64,000 nucleotides of DNA from Melioribacteraceae bacterium (GTDB lineage Bacteria; Bacteroidota; Ignavibacteria; Ignavibacteriales; Melioribacteraceae): assembly GCA_021739765.1 (NCBI GenBank), contig JAIPBD010000001.1, positions 248,001 to 312,000 of the forward strand. Reading direction: 5' to 3'. Below the pieces are notes generated by a model. That model saw nothing but the letters and a program-made list of their open reading frames with translations, had not been told where the DNA came from and searched no databases. Both the position numbers and the translations under genes were made by a program. Positions 56,238 to 64,000 of this stretch are shown here, in pieces (the first letter of the stretch is position 1; each line of letters begins with the position of its first letter).

Positions 56238-57497
56238 ATGAAGAAATTATTTACCGCAGTTTTGATAATTGTTTTTAGCACAGTTTTATCTGCCCAGACA
56301 TATTATGTTGCGGGTGATCATCAGGGATGGGTCAACAATTCAGATTTAATGTACGATGACGGGACAAATGGTGATGAAAATGCAAGTGATGGAATTTATT
56401 CACGAGAAATGACGGTTGCATCGACTGGCTATCATGGCTGGAAAGTTACTGATGGAACTTGGGATATTACTTGGCCAACAGCAAATTCATGGTATTATAC
56501 AACTTCTGCCGATCAAGCAGTTCTGTTTACTCTTAATACAAATGAAAATACCGATGGCTGGTATGCTACACAAAATGTCGTTAACACAAATGAAACGAAA
56601 CCTACAACACTAACAGCTGTTGGTAATTGGCAATCTCAGATCTCAGGTGGTAATTGGAATAATAGCGATGCGTCTACCACCATGTGGGATGATGGTACAA
56701 ATGGAGATTGGGCTGCCGGCGATGGAATTTATTGCTATCATACAAATTCGTTGGTGGCAGGTAATTATCAAATAAAAAGTGTTTACACTGGTTCTTGGAA
56801 CGGTTGGGGAATTGATGGAAGAAGTGAGGATGCCCAAAATCTTGAATTCGCGACCACTAGCAACGATCAAGATGTCTATTTTTATACAGATGTAAATACT
56901 GGAAGAATAACCCTGGTGCTTGATGATCCTCTACCTGTCGAACTTGGAACCTTTTCCGCTTCAGTAAAAGAAAATGCAATTGAATTGAATTGGTCAACAG
57001 CCACCGAAATTAACAACTACGGTTTCGAAGTTGAAAGATCGATTGATGAAGGAAACTCATTTGCAAAAATTGGATTTGTTGAAGGAATCGGGAATACGGT
57101 TATTCCTCAAGATTACAAATTTGTTGATAGCGCACCATACTTCGGTGCGGCTGAATACAGATTAAAACAAATCGATTTTGACGGTAAATTCGAATACAGC
57201 AACGTAATCGAAATCGAATTCGGATCTAAACCAAATGAAATCGAATTAGCTCAAAATTATCCGAATCCATTCAATCCGACTACAACCATAAATTTCACAT
57301 TGTTGAAAGAAACAAATGTATCATTGGTTGTTTACAATCAATTGGGCGAGCTGGTTGAAAATTTAATTCAGGGAGTCAAGCCGGCAGGAAAGTATTCGGT
57401 CAATTTCAACGCCATTCAATTAACCTCCGGAATTTATTTCTACAAACTAAAAACCGAAGATTTCACTCAAGTTCGCAAGATGATGTTGATGAAATAA
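56238..57497 (+). CDS. Secreted starch-binding-like T9SS protein
   Basis: 419 residues. Signal peptide (1-19, ending LSAQ) and two copies of an X25/pullulanase-type binding module: AGDHQGWVNNSDLMYDDGTNGDENASDGIY and VGNWQSQISGGNWNNSDAST, with GDWAAGDGIYCY, each with a Ca2+-like DGTNGD loop. Then an Fn3-like region (LGTFSASVKENAIELNWSTATE, about 237-330) and a T9SS domain QNYPNPFNPTTTINFTL. Probably binds an alpha-glucan on the cell surface. SD GGAGG seven bases upstream. Last gene of the cluster; a strong terminator follows. Confidence 0.85.
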   Translation: MKKLFTAVLIIVFSTVLSAQTYYVAGDHQGWVNNSDLMYDDGTNGDENASDGIYSREMTVASTGYHGWKVTDGTWDITWPTANSWYYTTSADQAVLFTLNTNENTDGWYATQNVVNTNETKPTTLTAVGNWQSQISGGNWNNSDASTTMWDDGTNGDWAAGDGIYCYHTNSLVAGNYQIKSVYTGSWNGWGIDGRSEDAQNLEFATTSNDQDVYFYTDVNTGRITLVLDDPLPVELGTFSASVKENAIELNWSTATEINNYGFEVERSIDEGNSFAKIGFVEGIGNTVIPQDYKFVDSAPYFGAAEYRLKQIDFDGKFEYSNVIEIEFGSKPNEIELAQNYPNPFNPTTTINFTLLKETNVSLVVYNQLGELVENLIQGVKPAGKYSVNFNAIQLTSGIYFYKLKTEDFTQVRKMMLMK

Positions 57498-57508
57498 ACT
57501 GCCATTCT

Positions 57509-57564
57509 AAAAAGTCCAACTTTTCAATACTTGAAATTAGTAATCAAAAGTTGGACTTTTTTTT
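57509..57564. terminator. Bidirectional terminator after the glucan cluster
   Basis: A perfect 16-bp stem AAAAAGTCCAACTTTT and its complement with a 21-base loop, flanked by A and T runs, between two convergent genes (56238-57497 and the UbiA gene). It would stop transcription from both sides. Confidence 0.9.
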
Positions 57565-58495
57565 ATACAAAAATCTGAATGACAAACCCCACTAAATACG
57601 AAATTGAAAAAAGCAGATGAAGTTGCACATTCAATCCCGCACCTTTTTTTATCTCTTCGAGTGTGCTTCTTTCTGATGAGACTAATTTCAATATTTTTGG
57701 CAAAATTAGAGCGTATGGCAGCAACGCGATATAAATAAGGTAGCTGAATTCATTGGTGAAAATGGGAAGCAAAATGATATTTAATATGATTAAGAAGTGT
57801 ATAAACGGGAAAACCGTTTTTGCTTTTTCTAATCCGATTCTCGAAACCATTCCCAATTTACCGGTTGCTTTGTCGGCGTCGAGATCGATCATTTGGCCGA
57901 TCCATAGAATTGACATTGTACTCAATCCCGTCGCGGGCATCACCCAATAAATTGATTCATGCAATCCTAAATTTTGACTTACCGATGCGACCAATACACC
58001 CATCGGCCCAAAAGCTAACCAAACCGAAATTTCACCGAGTCCGCGATAAGCTAGTTTTACCGGAGCGGCAGTATAATATTTTGCATAAAATGCCGAGAGA
58101 AAATAGAGTCCGAAAAGAAGTGGATAAAGCCGTTCGTTAATCACAAATGTTAATGCAATTGTGGCGATGAACGCAACAATAAGGCTCATTCTCGCAACGT
58201 TATACATTTTGGGAAAATAGTCCGGATTTGTGACGAGTATTCCGCTCCCACCACTAAATTCATTACGGTTTTCGTTTATTTTATCCGTTCCTTGAATTGT
58301 ATCGTAAATATCATTGTAGACATTGGTTGCCGCGTGAAGTCCGGTTCCCATTATCATAACAAGAATAAATGCGATCAAGTCCAAGTCGTGAGTTATTACA
58401 ACCGAAGCGGCAGTTCCCGCAAGAATTGGAGCATAAACTGATGAAAGAAAAGGGGCGCGTATCATTTGGGCAAAAGTTGGTTTATTCTTCGACAA
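57563..58495 (-). CDS. menA: UbiA-family prenyltransferase (MenA-like)
   Basis: 310 residues, about nine membrane helices. The prenyl-diphosphate Asp motif NVYNDIYDTIQGTD (about 56-69) is followed by the ENRNEFSGGSGIL segment typical of 1,4-dihydroxy-2-naphthoate prenyltransferases; the second motif appears in GQMIDLDADKATGKLG. It probably prenylates an aromatic quinone precursor, making menaquinone. Homogentisate or other aromatic substrates are possible, given the tocopherol-cyclase-like gene just across the divergent promoter. Confidence 0.85.
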   Translation of the reverse strand: MSKNKPTFAQMIRAPFLSSVYAPILAGTAASVVITHDLDLIAFILVMIMGTGLHAATNVYNDIYDTIQGTDKINENRNEFSGGSGILVTNPDYFPKMYNVARMSLIVAFIATIALTFVINERLYPLLFGLYFLSAFYAKYYTAAPVKLAYRGLGEISVWLAFGPMGVLVASVSQNLGLHESIYWVMPATGLSTMSILWIGQMIDLDADKATGKLGMVSRIGLEKAKTVFPFIHFLIILNIILLPIFTNEFSYLIYIALLPYALILPKILKLVSSERSTLEEIKKGAGLNVQLHLLFSISYLVGFVIQIFV

Positions 58496-58623
58496 AACGT
58501 ATCCTCTGGTTTTTTGAATATTAAGAGCGAATGAAAATACGGATAATTATTTTAGTTAATCGAACCATAGTGAATAAAATGCAATTTGTTAAATTGTAAA
58601 TAGACGAAAAAAATGAAGGAAAC

Positions 58624-59607
58624 ATGTTCGAATATTTGTCAAAAATCGGCAAGCCCGAAGTTTATCACGGCGCAAAAAAGAAATCAGATTTTTTTGAAGG
58701 TTGGTTTTATAAGATTGTTTCACCTGATGAAAAAAATATCTTGGCGGTTATCCCGGGGATATTTCTTTCGGCGGATAAATCGAAAGAACACAGTTTTATT
58801 CAAATTTTAGATGGAAAAAATCATGAATCATTCTACCTGAAATATGATAAAAATGATTTCCGTTTTACAGCAGACAGATTTGAAATTGAAATTGGAAATT
58901 CATTCTTCAGCGATGAAAAACTAATTTTAGATTTGGATTCGGACAATCTAAATCTTAAAGGCAGTTTGTTCTTTAACAATCAAAAAGAATGGCCTAAAAC
59001 ATTGCTTTCGCCCGGAATAATGGGGTGGTATTCATACGTTCCGTTTATGGAATGTAATCATGGTATAATCAGTCTGAATCATTCTGTGAATGGAGAATTA
59101 ACAATCAATGGCGCGAAAATAACCTTTGATGGCGGAAAGGGATACGGTGAAAAAGATTGGGGTTCCTCTTTCCCCAGTTCTTACGTCTGGATGCAAACCA
59201 ATCATTTTGATGATCCTACCGTTTCATTCACAGGATCGGTTGCAAAAATTCCGTGGTTATTCTCTTCTTTTCGGGGATTCATAATAGGATTATTAATTGG
59301 AGAAAAACTCTACAAGTTCGCTACCTACACTGGAGCTGTTTTGGACCATCTAAAAGTGAACGAAAATTATACTGAGTTTAAAGTCCATGACAAAAAGCAT
59401 ATCCTCATCGCAAATGCCGAAAGAACCAAGGGGGGACTGCTTCACGGGCCATACGAAAATGAAATGACTCAACGCGTCTCGGAGTCATTAGATTCTAAAA
59501 TCAAAGTAAAATTAGTCGATAGAAAATCCGGTAAAATTATTTTCGAAGGGGAAGGAAAACATGCGGGATTGGATATTAATGGCAAGTTGGAAGAAATCGT
59601 TGATTGA
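58624..59607 (+). CDS. Tocopherol-cyclase-like (VTE1 family) protein
   Basis: 327 residues. Family pattern: FFEGWFYKIVSP near the start, LLSPGIMGWYSYVPFMECNHGIISLNH (about 134-160), FDGGKGYGEKDWGSSFPSSYVWMQTNHFDD and a C-terminal KLVDRKSGKIIFEGEGKHAGLDI. Plant members cyclise phytylated quinols to chromanols; many bacterial members are called tocopherol-cyclase-like without shown activity, or act in lipid/carotenoid metabolism. No signal peptide. SD AAGGA six bases upstream. Divergent from the prenyltransferase gene (about 128 bases). Confidence 0.82.
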   Translation: MFEYLSKIGKPEVYHGAKKKSDFFEGWFYKIVSPDEKNILAVIPGIFLSADKSKEHSFIQILDGKNHESFYLKYDKNDFRFTADRFEIEIGNSFFSDEKLILDLDSDNLNLKGSLFFNNQKEWPKTLLSPGIMGWYSYVPFMECNHGIISLNHSVNGELTINGAKITFDGGKGYGEKDWGSSFPSSYVWMQTNHFDDPTVSFTGSVAKIPWLFSSFRGFIIGLLIGEKLYKFATYTGAVLDHLKVNENYTEFKVHDKKHILIANAERTKGGLLHGPYENEMTQRVSESLDSKIKVKLVDRKSGKIIFEGEGKHAGLDINGKLEEIVD

Positions 59608-59756
59608 TTGCGGAATAGTTTGTTTTGTGAATACTTGAATCTCAATATGGATTACACCCATAATTATTTTGGAATGATACAAATCATGATTAAGAGTTTA
59701 GTGGGAAACCAATCTCACGATTTTAAAAATACTTGCGCATCTTAATGTACTATATT

Positions 59757-59773
59757 ATTTTAGGGTATAAAAT
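59757..59773. promoter_or_regulatory. Probable MarR operator upstream of marR
   Basis: ATTTTA GGGTA TAAAAT: a 17-bp near-palindrome eight bases before the MarR start. The same sequence, differing at one position (ATTTTAG GGT CTAAAAT), lies before the cytochrome genes at 60254-60270. Confidence 0.7.
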
Positions 59774-59781
59774 TTCTATAA

Positions 59782-60237
59782 ATGGATGCGAAAGTCATAA
59801 ATATTACCCAAGCAGAGAAACTAGCTGAATTAACATGCGAATTAGCAAGATTATGCCAGGAGAAGGATTCCCATTTCGCTTCCTCTTTTAACTTGTCGCC
59901 TGCCGAAGTTAAAATTCTAAAAATTTTGAAAAAGCATGATAGAATTTCGGTTGGTGATGTATCCAAATATTCTTCACTCACTTACGGAAGAATAACACAA
60001 ATCATAACAAATCTTGAAAAAAAGGGACTAATTGTCCGTTCAAGTGACTCACCAGATAAACGAAGCGTTACAATTTCAATCAGTAAAAGAAACATTCCAT
60101 TTGTGGAAAATGTAACCAATGCCTGCGTGAATTTACATTCCCGAATTATTGAAACAATGGATGAGTCAAAAGTTGAAAAAATCATCTCAAGTTTGGATGA
60201 ACTAATGTCAGCAATGAGAACTGTAAATTCGGAATGA
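59782..60237 (+). CDS. MarR-family transcriptional regulator
   Basis: 151 residues. Winged-helix part: SPAEVKILKILKKHDRISVGDVSKYSSLTYGRITQIITNLEKKGLIVRSSDSPDKRSVTISIS (in parts), with the SPDKR wing pattern of the family; dimerisation helices on both sides. No signal peptide. A palindrome overlaps its leader and recurs before the neighbouring cytochrome genes 47 bases downstream, so it likely represses both. The sensed ligand is unknown; no cysteine near the DNA-binding part other than Cys21 and Cys28. Confidence 0.9.
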   Translation: MDAKVINITQAEKLAELTCELARLCQEKDSHFASSFNLSPAEVKILKILKKHDRISVGDVSKYSSLTYGRITQIITNLEKKGLIVRSSDSPDKRSVTISISKRNIPFVENVTNACVNLHSRIIETMDESKVEKIISSLDELMSAMRTVNSE

Positions 60238-60253
60238 TTTTTTTTGGAGAAGT

Positions 60254-60270
60254 ATTTTAGGGTCTAAAAT
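60254..60270. promoter_or_regulatory. Probable MarR operator upstream of the cytochrome genes
   Basis: ATTTTAG GGT CTAAAAT: perfect seven-base arms with a three-base centre, 13 bases before the hexaheme gene start, matching the marR site at 59757-59773 at 16 of 17 positions. Confidence 0.72.
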
Positions 60271-60283
60271 AGATTGAGGAAAA

Positions 60284-60916
60284 ATGAAAAGAATAATTGT
60301 TGTATTAATTTTCAGTTGTGTTGTATTAATTAACGCCCAATCGGATGAAAACTCCAATTGTTTGCGCTGCCATGGAATGAAAACTTTAAGCAAAAGAATT
60401 GAGAACACCGGTGGAATTAAAAATTTAGCGGTAAACAAAACCTTGTTTGATGAAAGCCATCATGGAGAGTTGGTTTGCACCGATTGTCATTCTTCGGATT
60501 TTGAGTCATTCCCGCACCCGAAGGAATCATACGAAGAATTTGACTGCGAAGATTGCCATGATAACGAACTTGATGTAAAAGGTGTTCAGCTGGGAAAAGT
60601 TTCGGAAGCTGTAAATAACTCGGTACACAAAGAGCTTGAATTTAAATGCAGTACTTGTCATGATCCGCATACAATGGCAATAAAGACAAGCCTAAATCCC
60701 AAAACCACCAAGTTGATTTCAGCAAATAATCAAGTCTGTTTCGATTGCCACATCAGCGACAATGAATATCAACAAAAAGCGGAATTAAGGGATTTGCTGA
60801 TTGTTCATAATTGGACGGATTTAAATTCAACGAAGAAGCAAAATATTGAATGTATTTCATGTCATGCCGACCAAACGAATACAATTTCAATACACAAAAT
60901 TTTTAGTAAAAAATAA
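60284..60916 (+). CDS. Periplasmic hexaheme c-type cytochrome
   Basis: 210 residues with a signal peptide (MKRIIVVLIFSCVVLINAQ). Six CXXCH motifs: CLRCH (26-30), CTDCH, CEDCH, CSTCH, CFDCH and CISCH, each binding one covalent heme. There is no membrane anchor other than the signal. Such small multiheme proteins shuttle electrons across the periplasm. It lies 14 bases upstream of an octaheme gene; both likely act in one respiratory chain whose terminal acceptor or donor is not visible. Between-motif His residues are available as distal ligands. Confidence 0.93.
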   Translation: MKRIIVVLIFSCVVLINAQSDENSNCLRCHGMKTLSKRIENTGGIKNLAVNKTLFDESHHGELVCTDCHSSDFESFPHPKESYEEFDCEDCHDNELDVKGVQLGKVSEAVNNSVHKELEFKCSTCHDPHTMAIKTSLNPKTTKLISANNQVCFDCHISDNEYQQKAELRDLLIVHNWTDLNSTKKQNIECISCHADQTNTISIHKIFSKK

Positions 60917-60930
60917 TATCAGGTGAAAAG

Positions 60931-63099
60931 ATGTCTGAGAAAGGGAAATCAAGTAAAACGAAAAAAGTAGTTTATACTTTAATCGGATTAGCAGTATTCG
61001 GCTGGATTTTTATGCAATTCATTTATCCGCCGATGTTTGAGTGGTATACAGGAGTTGAAAACGCCGAATTAACCTACGAAAGCAGCGTTGAGGTTTCCGA
61101 CGCAGAATTTCAAAGATTAAAAATTGACTTAGTGAAAGAGGAAAAAATAGCAGAAGCCGAAAAATTAACTTGGGATGTTACTGATCCTGCCGTAAAACAG
61201 GAAAAAATTAACTTGCTGGTTAATACACCGTCTTTTACAAAATCGAGTAAGTTTAAACATATCAAGTACTTTGAAGAAGCGGGAATTCGGCAGTATGAAG
61301 GACCGGAAACTTGTATGGAATGTCACGAGGAAATTAGCGTAACTCATGCTAACGGGGAAGTTGAACAGGTAAACGTATTGGAAGATGTTGTTAATTCTGT
61401 TCATTTTCAATTTCAGAAAACTTCCGCCGGATTTACAACATTCGGTTACGATGGTCGAAAAGTAAATGAAGAAGGTCACCAAATTCCAGTTGGAAAAATT
61501 GATCGAGCATGTGGTGTTCCGGGAAGTTTTTCATGGACGGGTTGGGCAGAACTGATTGCGACAACCCCCGAATCTGCTCATGGTGATACAGTCTGGCGAA
61601 GTGAAGGCTGTGGTCAATGCCATATCGGTGGAAATTATCATCCGGCGACAGAAAAAATGATGCCGATCGGTGATGTTCCGTCATCCGCAAAGCAAGGTGT
61701 TGACTGTCTGATCTGCCATTCACAAACGTATGACATGAATTATCGTTTTGTGATTCAAGACGAAGTTGGAAGAAGATGGAATCAAGATAGAACATTAAAG
61801 TCTGCGATGGCGGTTACAAATCCGACAAATGAAAATTGTTTGAATTGTCACCAACACAACATGGGTGGTGATGCGTTTGCCGAAAATATTTCCGCTAAAA
61901 ATTTGGGTTATGAAAACCAAAGATTATTGCATGAAGGAGCGAAAAGAGCGAATCCTTTCAGTCCCAAACACGATGTTCATTATGCCGCCGGATTGATATG
62001 CACCGATTGCCATGTACCGGAAGGACATAAAATTCCACGCGGAACAAAGGGCACTGATCTTGTTGCGAACGACCTTCCCGGCAAAGAAGTATCGTGCGAA
62101 ATGTGCCACACTTCGGCACCTCACTTAAAGGACAATTTGGCCGCGATTATGTTAAACGGTCACACCGATAAACTCGCTTGTGAAACTTGCCATATTAAAA
62201 CACTCGAAGAATATAATGCGGTTTTAAGAGATTGGACGAACCCGACATATAATGCTGAAGAGGGAATTTATACGCCAACAGATATTCTCCACTCCGGTGA
62301 AGAAGGACTTGGTTATACATTTTTATGGTTTAACGGCAACGGAACGTTTCTCGCGAATGCGCTCGGAAACAATCCGAATAATTCCGATGAATACAATCCT
62401 TTGATGGAGCAAATTACCGGTTATGATAATCCAAAATCGATTGCCGAAATTAGAAGTAATGTTGAAAGATTATTGGGAGATAGGGGAATTGATATTGACT
62501 CTTACATGAACGAGTTCGTTAACACTCTCTCGCAAATGACTCCGGAAATGATCGAAAAGCGGAAAGAGATGATCGCGAAAAATATTAAACCACTTCAAAA
62601 TTCAGGTGACAGTAGGATTTATCCATTCAAACTTTTTAATGCTCGAATGTATGAAGACTTAACGAATCAAGGTCCGTTCGGGGCAATGATTCTCCCATTC
62701 GATTACGCGACATATTATGAATCCGGCGATCCGGTTGCCGCAGTTGAAAAAGCGGTCAAAAATCCAATAGTAAAACGAATGTACGAATATCCATTCAAAG
62801 CATATATGATGGATGAGTTTATGAATTATTTCGGAGTTGATGAGTGGAGTTCGGAGTACCCGTTAGATGAAAACGGCAAAATTACAGAAAATGTTAAACC
62901 TTTCTGGATGCGGCAATACGGTACTTTGATGTTTAATCACGGAATCCAAAAAGAGGGAAGAGAATGTGTTGATTGCCATTCCAACCAAGGAATAATGCCG
63001 TTTGAAAAACTCGGTTACACAGCCGATAAATCGAAAATGTTAAGGAATCTTCCCGAAATGAAAATTTTCAGTACCAACGAAGTAGTACAAAAAAATTAA
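60931..63099 (+). CDS. Membrane-anchored octaheme c-type cytochrome
   Basis: 722 residues. N-terminal membrane helix (about 12-33), the rest periplasmic. Eight CXXCH motifs: CMECH, CGQCH, CLICH, CLNCH, CTDCH, CEMCH, CETCH and CVDCH, the last near the C terminus (about residue 690). The spacing in the middle resembles octaheme tetrathionate reductase or hydroxylamine-oxidoreductase-like proteins, but no motif specific to either (for example a Lys-ligated heme CXXCK) is present. I would call it an electron conduit or reductase of unknown substrate. Shares an operon with the hexaheme gene; followed by a strong terminator. Confidence 0.92.
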   Translation: MSEKGKSSKTKKVVYTLIGLAVFGWIFMQFIYPPMFEWYTGVENAELTYESSVEVSDAEFQRLKIDLVKEEKIAEAEKLTWDVTDPAVKQEKINLLVNTPSFTKSSKFKHIKYFEEAGIRQYEGPETCMECHEEISVTHANGEVEQVNVLEDVVNSVHFQFQKTSAGFTTFGYDGRKVNEEGHQIPVGKIDRACGVPGSFSWTGWAELIATTPESAHGDTVWRSEGCGQCHIGGNYHPATEKMMPIGDVPSSAKQGVDCLICHSQTYDMNYRFVIQDEVGRRWNQDRTLKSAMAVTNPTNENCLNCHQHNMGGDAFAENISAKNLGYENQRLLHEGAKRANPFSPKHDVHYAAGLICTDCHVPEGHKIPRGTKGTDLVANDLPGKEVSCEMCHTSAPHLKDNLAAIMLNGHTDKLACETCHIKTLEEYNAVLRDWTNPTYNAEEGIYTPTDILHSGEEGLGYTFLWFNGNGTFLANALGNNPNNSDEYNPLMEQITGYDNPKSIAEIRSNVERLLGDRGIDIDSYMNEFVNTLSQMTPEMIEKRKEMIAKNIKPLQNSGDSRIYPFKLFNARMYEDLTNQGPFGAMILPFDYATYYESGDPVAAVEKAVKNPIVKRMYEYPFKAYMMDEFMNYFGVDEWSSEYPLDENGKITENVKPFWMRQYGTLMFNHGIQKEGRECVDCHSNQGIMPFEKLGYTADKSKMLRNLPEMKIFSTNEVVQKN

Positions 63100-63123
63100 T
63101 AATGCTAAATGCGGTCCTCCAAG

Positions 63124-63157
63124 AAGCCCGGTTGTTAGGTACCGGGCTTTTTCTTTT
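63124..63157 (+). terminator. Rho-independent terminator after the octaheme gene
   Basis: A nine-bp stem AAGCCCGGT / ACCGGGCTT with an eight-base loop, then TTTTTCTTTTT. It lies 24 bases after the stop. Confidence 0.92.
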
Positions 63158-63436
63158 TACCGGAATTCGTTCTTAAAATATATTCCGGCATCCATTTTCA
63201 GCTTCATATTATATTGATTATTATCGGATTACTTGAATAATGAGATAGTTCATATTCATGACTATTCCATTTTTTTAGCACTTACGCAACCACTTTCCTG
63301 GCCCCTCTCTCCTTCAATGTGATTTATTTAACAAAATTATTTTTTTTCGGACATTTGGTATCATTTACAACCGTAATTTGTTATTTTACATAAAATGTTC
63401 AAACATATATTTTAGTTTAAAACAAAAGGAGAGCTC
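63158..63436. other. Intergenic stretch with no gene seen
   Basis: 279 AT-rich bases between the terminator and the monoheme gene. A weaker relative of the MarR palindrome (ATTTTACATAAAAT, 63383-63396) lies 40 bases before that gene; with this AT content it may be chance. No open frame is convincing. Confidence 0.45.
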
Positions 63437-64000
63437 ATGAAAAAAACAACCACTTATTTTTCGGCACTATTGATAATATTGCTTTTCTCTGAAATTGAAG
63501 GAAGAGATTTCAGAGTCGGACAAGTTCCGAATGGCTTTAGAAATAGTTGCAATACATGCCATACAAACGGCGGCGGAACACCAAGAAACGAATTTGGTAA
63601 AATGGTAGAAGCTCGATTTCTTGATAATGGCGGAAATGTTCTTTGGGGTCCGGAATTGGCCATGCTGGATTCCGATGGTGATGGAGTAACAAACGGGCAA
63701 GAACTTCAAGATCCTTATGGAATGTGGACTTCAGGCGCAAGTGGAAATTCTGCATTGGTAACAAACGCCGGACTTGCTTCAAGTGTTCCTACTAAAAAAT
63801 TGACCGTAAACTTTGCTTCCATGAATCCTCATGTCGATCAAACTTTATGGTTGAGAGTTGTCGATAAAAGCACAATGAACGAAGTAGGAAGAATTTCTAC
63901 AACAATTTCCGCGAGTTTTAATGTTGAACTCACTCTGCTTCTTGTGGGATCGAGCTATTTTGTGGACTTTTTCGCTGACTTTAACAATAATGGAATTTAT
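63437..64000 (+). CDS. Secreted monoheme protein with Ca2+-binding-like repeat, 3' end outside the window
   Basis: Open from the ATG at 63437 (SD AAAGGAGAG eight bases upstream) to the window edge, 188 codons so far, with no stop. Signal peptide about 1-22. One heme motif, CNTCH (about 42-46), within RNSCNTCHTNGGGTPRNEFG, then DSDGDGVTNGQEL, a Ca2+-loop of the thrombospondin type 3 kind that often precedes outer-membrane or T9SS proteins. A beta-rich domain follows (LTVNFASMNPHVDQTLWLRVVD). Probably an extracellular electron-transfer or surface protein; the end is needed to see a sorting domain. Confidence 0.85.
   Translation, partial: MKKTTTYFSALLIILLFSEIEGRDFRVGQVPNGFRNSCNTCHTNGGGTPRNEFGKMVEARFLDNGGNVLWGPELAMLDSDGDGVTNGQELQDPYGMWTSGASGNSALVTNAGLASSVPTKKLTVNFASMNPHVDQTLWLRVVDKSTMNEVGRISTTISASFNVELTLLLVGSSYFVDFFADFNNNGIY

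Noticed and set aside
63383-63396. Third MarR-like palindrome (ATTTTACATAAAAT) before the monoheme gene
   Set aside because: It lacks the GGGT centre and such AT palindromes are expected by chance in this AT-rich sequence.

Overview
The window is AT-rich chromosomal DNA from a Gram-negative bacterium of the Fibrobacteres-Chlorobi-Bacteroidetes side, most like the Ignavibacteria. The evidence: several secreted proteins end in a type IX secretion (T9SS) sorting domain with the signature YPNPFNP; atpD-atpC stand alone, apart from the other ATP synthase genes; and complex I is an 11-subunit nuoABCDHIJKLMN operon without nuoEFG. No tRNA, rRNA, CRISPR array, transposase or integrase was recognised. 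The organism affiliation is inference from gene content.

Layout. 1-2.1 kb: end of an NHL-repeat protein and a T9SS-exported nuclease/phosphatase-fold protein. 2.2-4.1 kb: atpDC. 4.2-5.7 kb: sulfotransferase and Lon-substrate-binding-domain protein. 5.8-7.7 kb (minus strand): Rrf2 regulator, small unknown protein, IscA/ErpA-like protein and superoxide dismutase, with a palindromic operator before the regulator. 7.7-13.1 kb: two secreted surface proteins lying between two near-identical 60-bp copies of the rrf2 5' end. 13.1-23.5 kb (minus): complex I. 23.6-35.7 kb: housekeeping and envelope genes, including a DUF2156 acyltransferase, SPOR protein, lipoprotein MsrB, a P450/acyltransferase-like/methyltransferase operon, CHAD protein, lipocalin, MscS and a porin/FMN-binding/membrane-protein operon. 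35.7-45.3 kb (mostly minus): GH2 glycosidase with an exporter, a kinase/pseudokinase pair, a flavin monooxygenase, small proteins and a membrane pyrophosphatase.

45.5-57.5 kb is the most coherent accessory system. A membrane-anchored solute-binding protein, a histidine kinase and a sigma-54 activator are followed by two palindromes 22 bp apart, an excellent sigma-54 (-24/-12) promoter, and four secreted proteins: a carbohydrate-binding T9SS protein, a six-hairpin glycosidase, a GH66 dextranase-like enzyme and a starch-binding-like T9SS protein. I read it as a self-contained sense-and-digest locus for an alpha-1,6-glucan (dextran-like) polymer.

57.6-64 kb: a UbiA prenyltransferase divergent from a tocopherol-cyclase-like protein, a MarR regulator, a hexaheme and a membrane-anchored octaheme cytochrome, and the start of a monoheme secreted protein that runs off the window. 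The marR gene and the cytochrome genes carry the same palindrome just before their starts, suggesting joint MarR control.
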